Source of the DNA: a candidate division KSB1 bacterium
Lineage (GTDB): Bacteria > Zhuqueibacterota > JdFR-76 > DREG01
DNA: 19,548 nucleotides
Reading direction: 5' to 3'
Assembly: GCA_022566355.1 (NCBI GenBank)
Contig: JADFJB010000094.1
Span: forward strand, 1-19,548
Made by a program: the position numbers and the translations under genes. Positions 15,655 through 19,548 of the stretch are shown here, one piece after another (the first letter of the stretch is position 1; every line of letters starts with the position of its first letter). The notes under the pieces were generated by a model, which worked only from the letters and a program-made list of their open reading frames with translations, did not search any database and was not told the origin of the DNA.

Positions 15655-16770
15655 ATGAAAAGAATACTTTTCTGCATGTTGGTTTTTTCTCTTACCGCTG
15701 CGGTGGTTTTTGCAAATTCGCCAACTGTGATAAAATTCACCAAAGGTAAACCTGCCATCCAATCTATCGGAGTTTTAGCGTTTGGACCTGATGGGATTTT
15801 GTTCATCGGCGATTCACAAAGCGCTACCATATTTGCGATTAAACTTGGCGACCAGGCAACGAATGGTACAAATGAAACTTTGAATGTGCCGGATATCGAT
15901 GAGAAAATAGCGGCAATGCTTGGCACGACTACAAAAGATATCAGAATTCATGATTTGGCCGTAAACCCGGTTTCACACAATGCCTATCTATCAGTGACCA
16001 GGGGCAGCGGCAATAGTGCAGCGGATTTGTTGATTCGAGTCAAATCTGATGGAACGATTGAAGAAGTATCTTTGGAAAATGTCAGCTATACCAAAGCAGC
16101 TATCACAAATCCCATCGGCAAAGAAGCAAAAAGCCGCCGAGGCACAAGCTTACGCACTCAAGCAATTACCGATATTGCTTACGCAGATGGAAAAGTTTAT
16201 GTCGCTGGTCTATCAAATGAAGAGTTTGCTTCATCTCTTCGGGTCTTGCCATTTCCTTTTACAGATCAATCGTATTCTTCCAGCTTAGAAATATATCATG
16301 CAGCACATGGACGGTATGAAACCAATTCACCCATTAGAACATTTTTACCCTACACTGTGAATAACGAACCCCATATGTTAGCAGCTTATACTTGTACACC
16401 TTTGGTTACATTTCCGATGTCCGAGATCAAAGATGGTAAGCACGTCAAGGGCAAAACTGTGGCGGAATTAGGGAGCGGTAATCGTCCATTGGATATGATC
16501 GCTTACAAAAATAATGACAAAGATTATCTACTCATTGCGAACAGCAACCGCACTCTTATGAAGATTGATCCCGACGATATTGAAAAACAAAAAATGGGAC
16601 TTACAGACCCTGTAAAAGAACGAAATGCAACCGATGGTGTAAAATATGTTGCAATCTCGCAAGTTGGTGTTCAACAAATTGATAATCTGAATAGCGCCAA
16701 TGTCCTCGTTCTGCAAAGAATGAGTGACGGTTCTTTAAACTTAAGAACAATTTCGAATAGAAGATTATAA
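15655..16770 (+). CDS. secreted beta-propeller-like protein of unknown function
   Basis: A 371-residue exported protein. The start at ATG 15655 is fixed by GAGGAGGT at 15641-15648 and by the signal peptide that follows (MKRILFCMLVFSLTAAVVFA, cleavage near residue 20). The upstream TTG at 15604 in the same frame adds nothing plausible. The mature part shows repeated propeller-blade-like phrases: IGVLAFGPDGILFIGDS, IHDLAVNPVSHNAYLSVTR, ITDIAYADGKVYVAGLS and PLDMIAYKNNDKDYLLIANS. This resembles NHL/YVTN or SMP-30-type blades. No catalytic motif is recognised. It is followed after 7 nt by the Ig-like gene, so the two are surely co-expressed and may act together outside the cell. Confidence 0.7.
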   Translation: MKRILFCMLVFSLTAAVVFANSPTVIKFTKGKPAIQSIGVLAFGPDGILFIGDSQSATIFAIKLGDQATNGTNETLNVPDIDEKIAAMLGTTTKDIRIHDLAVNPVSHNAYLSVTRGSGNSAADLLIRVKSDGTIEEVSLENVSYTKAAITNPIGKEAKSRRGTSLRTQAITDIAYADGKVYVAGLSNEEFASSLRVLPFPFTDQSYSSSLEIYHAAHGRYETNSPIRTFLPYTVNNEPHMLAAYTCTPLVTFPMSEIKDGKHVKGKTVAELGSGNRPLDMIAYKNNDKDYLLIANSNRTLMKIDPDDIEKQKMGLTDPVKERNATDGVKYVAISQVGVQQIDNLNSANVLVLQRMSDGSLNLRTISNRRL

Positions 16771-16777
16771 AGATCGT

Positions 16778-17989
16778 TTGAATTTTAACCTGTTATTTGA
16801 TCTTTTATTCAGAGTTAAAATAGTCTCTTTAATACTATTTCTAATTTGGGTTGCTGCAAGCAATTGCCAGTTGATTGCACAACCCAAATTAATATTTAAT
16901 ACCCACACTGACCATCCTTATTATGGCTCAGTGGAAGTTGGGGAGTTCGATTTTCCTCTCGATCGATTACAATCTACAAATCTTTCTACCCGTCAATGGC
17001 AGGAGTTTTTTTCGGTATACACCGGCAAGGAAATTCCGCTAGATTCCAAACATCCACCTATAATGGGTAGTTATTCCGTAGATGGCAAAATCATCCGGTT
17101 TCAGCCTCGTTTTCCATTTGTAGCAGGATTGGTGTATACCGCCAGGTTCGATGGTACTCGCTTTAATTCTTTGATTGGCAAACAATCGCAGCCAGGACAA
17201 TCTACAACTAAAGTGGTAACGCATACTTTCCCGAAAAAAGAATCCATTGCAACAACATTCATAGAAAACGTATACCCAAGTACAAATAGTATTCCGGAAA
17301 ACCTGTTGAAATTTTATATTCAATTTTCCGCGCCAATGAGTCGGGGGAATGTCTACCGATTTGTGTATTTAATGGATGAATCAGGACAAAAAGTTAAACA
17401 GCCATTTTTAGAACTTGAACAGGGACTGTGGGATTCTGCCAGTAAACGTTTAACGATCTTTTTCGATCCTGGAAGAATTAAGAGGGGATTGCGCCAGCAT
17501 GAAGAAATGGGATTGGCATTAAAACCGGGTGCGTCTTACCGTTTAACAATAGATCGAGAGTTGCAGGATGCAGATGGAAATCCGTTAACGAAAAGTTATA
17601 TAAAACAGTTTTCAGTCATCGAAGCAGATCGTAAATCACCCAACCCTGACAATTGGAAAATTGTAACACCAGGGGCGAAGTCTTTTGAACCCATTATCGT
17701 GAGTTTCCCTGAACCTTTAGACCATGCTTTAGTGGGTAGACTTTTGTCTATCCGAAATGGAGGCAATGAATTAGTGGATGGCACAATTCAAATATCGAAA
17801 CAGGAAACTCGATGGTCGTTTAAACCAATCAACTACTGGGATGCCGGAAATTATGTCATCCACGTTAAAACCACCCTTGAGGATCTCGCTGGCAACAACC
17901 TCAAGAGTGTCTTCGATGTTGATGTGACAAGAAAAGGGGATCAATTAACAGACCGGGAAGCCATCACGATACCTTTCAGGGTGAGATAG
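16778..17989 (+). CDS. exported protein with SbsA-type Ig-like (Big_5) domain
   Basis: Up to 403 residues. The predicted start is TTG 16778, 7 nt after the preceding stop, probably translated by coupling since no strong Shine-Dalgarno is visible. A hydrophobic signal segment (VKIVSLILFLIWVAAS, about 13-28) precedes the mature protein. Residues about 164-290 carry the Big_5 pattern (VYPSTNSIPENLLKFYIQFSAPMSRG..., FDPGRIKRGL, then LTIDRELQDADGNPL). A further Ig-like segment follows (PIIVSFPEPLDHALVGRLL, then YVIHVKTTLEDLAGNNL). Proteins with exactly this FSAPMSRG / FDPGRIKRG / EPLDHAL layout recur in several environmental phyla, but no function is known to me. The propeller-Ig pairing suggests a surface complex. 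Confidence 0.75.
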   Translation: MNFNLLFDLLFRVKIVSLILFLIWVAASNCQLIAQPKLIFNTHTDHPYYGSVEVGEFDFPLDRLQSTNLSTRQWQEFFSVYTGKEIPLDSKHPPIMGSYSVDGKIIRFQPRFPFVAGLVYTARFDGTRFNSLIGKQSQPGQSTTKVVTHTFPKKESIATTFIENVYPSTNSIPENLLKFYIQFSAPMSRGNVYRFVYLMDESGQKVKQPFLELEQGLWDSASKRLTIFFDPGRIKRGLRQHEEMGLALKPGASYRLTIDRELQDADGNPLTKSYIKQFSVIEADRKSPNPDNWKIVTPGAKSFEPIIVSFPEPLDHALVGRLLSIRNGGNELVDGTIQISKQETRWSFKPINYWDAGNYVIHVKTTLEDLAGNNLKSVFDVDVTRKGDQLTDREAITIPFRVR

Positions 17990-18082
17990 CAATAAGCAAT
18001 TCGTTTAGTACAGCTTGATTGAGACACCTCAGTACTTAAAAACATAAATACTGTTACATAACAAAATAACCTCCCCCTAAGG

Positions 18083-18199
18083 TGCTGTCCAAAAAGCTCG
18101 TGAAGAGTCAGTAACGCGACATTCATGTCGCCGATCTTGAGGCTAGTTTCTCGACATAAATGTCGAGTTACGTATTTCCATGTCCCTTTTTGGATAGCA
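18083..18199. mobile_element. second MITE-like family, nested palindromes
   Basis: Terminal inverted repeats TGCTGTCCAAAAAG (18083-18096) and CTTTTTGGATAGCA (18186-18199) match at 13 of 14. Inside, GTAAC/GTTAC (18111-18115, 18167-18171) bracket two tight hairpins: GCGACAT-TC-ATGTCGC (18116-18131) and CTCGACAT-AA-ATGTCGAG (18150-18167). It is non-coding. Only this copy is in the window. Confidence 0.7.
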
Positions 18200-18224
18200 A
18201 TAAATATTGAGGGCCAATTAAACC

Positions 18225-18366
18225 TAATTAGTATCTGACCGAAAACAACCATTTCTGTCATTCCCGCATGTTTTAAGCGGGAATCTCCTGCCTGAAATAA
18301 CGAGATTCCGGCCTAAAGATTGCCGGAATGACATTGATGAGCAGGTTTTCAGTAAGACACTAATTA
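18225..18366. mobile_element. MITE-like palindromic element, copy 2
   Basis: About 142 bp. Left end TAATTAGTATCTGACCGAAA pairs with the right end (18345-18366) at about 19 of 22 positions. The interior is almost identical to the copy at 12624-12762, including both hairpins. Differences concentrate in the terminal repeats. Confidence 0.85.
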
Positions 18367-18375
18367 CGAGCATCC

Positions 18376-18413
18376 CGAGTAGTAATCACAGTTTTTTCGT
18401 GATTACGTATCGA
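18376..18413. terminator. hairpin, possible bidirectional terminator
   Basis: GTAATCAC and GTGATTAC pair perfectly around AGTTTTTTC; the outer CGAGTA/GTATCG extends the stem with mismatches. It lies between converging genes. The T-run is in the loop rather than after the stem, so the terminator role is tentative. Confidence 0.35.
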
Positions 18414-18624
18414 GGGGTGTTAGCGTTCAACTTTTGCAACAAATCTCGGAAGAACCGGAATTTGAGATACAATTATTTCCAGTGACATTTTTTAGTATCC
18501 GATATTAACTAATCTGGAAAACAAACAGATTGATATGGAATAAGCGCCCAAGTCCAGTTTAACCTTTGGCCCAAACCATATTGTCTTGCCGTGCTTGATT
18601 GTACAGTATTATTAATTTTCAACT

Positions 18625-19548
18625 CTAATAATAAAAAACCGCTTTTTCAACCTTCCGGTTTTCGTTAAGAATTGAGACTGAAGTAAACCGCTTTTCATCG
18701 TTCACTGCTTTTTCAAAAAGAACAGACGTTTCCAAATCTTCCGGAAAAAACTCGTGGTCGCTGATCGGGTACATTTTAAATTTTCCAATGCCAGATGTCA
18801 AAACCAGGTGATCTTTAACAACATCAACTGCCAATTCTCCTAAGAATCGATGGCGATATTTCCCGATATATTTACTTAAAACCGTTTTATTCACCTTAAC
18901 GAGTTTCGGCATTAATCTTTTTTGTGGTTCATATTCCACAAGATATGGCTTTGTTTTTGGCTCGGCTATTTTCGCCTGGAGAAGCAGGCCCAGCAGATCG
19001 ATGATTTGTTCATGCCGCCCGCCATTGTTGTCATACGTATTGACCATATGCACAAAAACGAGCTTAGATTGCGGCAGAACGCAAATCCTTTGTCCCCCGG
19101 AGCCGCTGGCAAAATACATCGGTTGGCCATTAACGCCGTCGGAGACCCACCACAGATATCCATAGCTGCCGCGATCATTGAACCGGCCGAGTTCCTTTGT
19201 GAATGGTTGGGTACTTTCCTTAACCCAATTTTCGGGTATAATCTGCTTGTCTTTCCATCTGCCGTTATTGAGGTAGAGCAAACCAATTCGGGCCATATCC
19301 CGGCCTGACATTCTAAATAGATACGCCGGGTGCCGGGATTTCTTGGCTTCGTTGCGGTAAAAGGTGTGTTCCATGCCGAAATCTTCCAGTTGCAGTGGAT
19401 TGGCTAAATGCTCGGCAAATGCTTTAAAAACGCCCTGGCCGGTTTCTTGTTTAAAAATCGTTGCAAGTGTGTTGAAATCCCAATTCTGGTAAAACCAGAA
19501 TGTGCCGGCAGGATGGCTGCCTCTTGCCGGCAGTGTTTTTTCCATGCT
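18625..19548 (-). CDS. class C beta-lactamase-fold serine hydrolase, N-terminus beyond window
   Basis: The C-terminal 307 codons of a penicillin-binding/beta-lactamase-related hydrolase (esterase, peptidase or similar). The frame stays open through the right edge (a Ser codon precedes the ATG at 19545), and residues SMEKTLPARGSHPAGTFW are internal family sequence, so the SxxK nucleophile motif lies outside. Visible: the YxN motif as YQN in FYQNWDFN, then the ISDH/MSGRDMARIGLLYLNNGRW segment and YGYLWWVSDG. The third motif, usually (H/K)xG, reads SGSGGQ, with Ser where His is common. About 85 C-terminal residues form a DUF3471-like extension (LSKYIGKYRHRFLGELAVDVV...). Substrate unknown; antibiotic hydrolysis is unlikely from these features alone. 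It converges on the Ig-like gene across the repeat-rich spacer. Confidence 0.85.
   Translation of the reverse strand, partial: SMEKTLPARGSHPAGTFWFYQNWDFNTLATIFKQETGQGVFKAFAEHLANPLQLEDFGMEHTFYRNEAKKSRHPAYLFRMSGRDMARIGLLYLNNGRWKDKQIIPENWVKESTQPFTKELGRFNDRGSYGYLWWVSDGVNGQPMYFASGSGGQRICVLPQSKLVFVHMVNTYDNNGGRHEQIIDLLGLLLQAKIAEPKTKPYLVEYEPQKRLMPKLVKVNKTVLSKYIGKYRHRFLGELAVDVVKDHLVLTSGIGKFKMYPISDHEFFPEDLETSVLFEKAVNDEKRFTSVSILNENRKVEKAVFYY

Larger units (their letters stand above)
17990..18624. other. 635-bp convergent intergenic region with three palindromic elements
   Basis: Non-coding. It contains a 117-bp element (18083-18199), the second MITE copy (18225-18366) and a hairpin (18376-18413). The remaining 211 bp up to the serine hydrolase stop shows no clear feature. 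Such structures may act as two-way terminators between the converging genes. Confidence 0.65.

Overview
The window looks like a chromosomal segment of a moderately AT-rich, diderm (Gram-negative-type) bacterium. Evidence for a two-membrane envelope is a lipobox protein, several Sec signal peptides and a YdbH/YnbE/YdbL intermembrane operon. The mix of a large secreted M14 peptidase, a DUF885 peptidase, a fused FAD/Fe-S 2-hydroxyacid dehydrogenase, an SbsA-type Ig-like protein and many palindromic intergenic repeats suggests a free-living heterotroph of the FCB/Calditrichota/KSB1 kind. That placement is inferred from gene style, not from a marker gene.

Layout. 1-2561 (+): 3' part of an M14 zinc carboxypeptidase-like gene whose start lies outside the window. 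2601-3182 (+): small lipoprotein with a jelly-roll-like domain. 3237-4300 (-): AT-rich block with a SatD-like gene and a small membrane-protein gene. Each is broken by an apparent frameshift at a simple-sequence tract, and upstream lies a promoter bracketed by TGAAGCA boxes at exact 29-bp spacing. 4335-5453 (-): secreted protein with two tandem DUF1579-like domains. 5547-6419 (-): EamA/DMT transporter. 6420-7015: non-coding, rich in hairpins plus a 26-bp tandem repeat. 7016-11764 (-): two-gene operon, DUF885 peptidase then FAD/Fe-S dehydrogenase. 11968-15289 (-): ydbH-ynbE-ydbL operon, bracketed by inverted copies of a GACAGGAT-type palindromic repeat and carrying a MITE-like element between ydbH and ynbE. 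15655-17989 (+): a secreted propeller-like protein and an Ig-like protein, 7 nt apart. 17990-18624: convergent intergenic region with three palindromic elements. 18625-19548 (-): C-terminal part of a class C beta-lactamase-fold serine hydrolase that runs off the right edge.

How the genes relate. The ydb operon predicts an AsmA-like lipid bridge between the inner and outer membranes. Most other recognisable genes are catabolic or secreted: M14 peptidase, DUF885 peptidase, D-2-hydroxyacid oxidation, serine hydrolase. The main unusual content is non-coding: at least three repeat families, an internally deleted MITE in one gene's 5' leader, a 25-bp dyad in a divergent promoter region, and the operator-like array over the SatD-like promoter. 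I see no CRISPR array, rRNA, tRNA or transposase, and no clear defence island. The best candidate for something undescribed is the SatD-like/membrane-protein pair with its box array.
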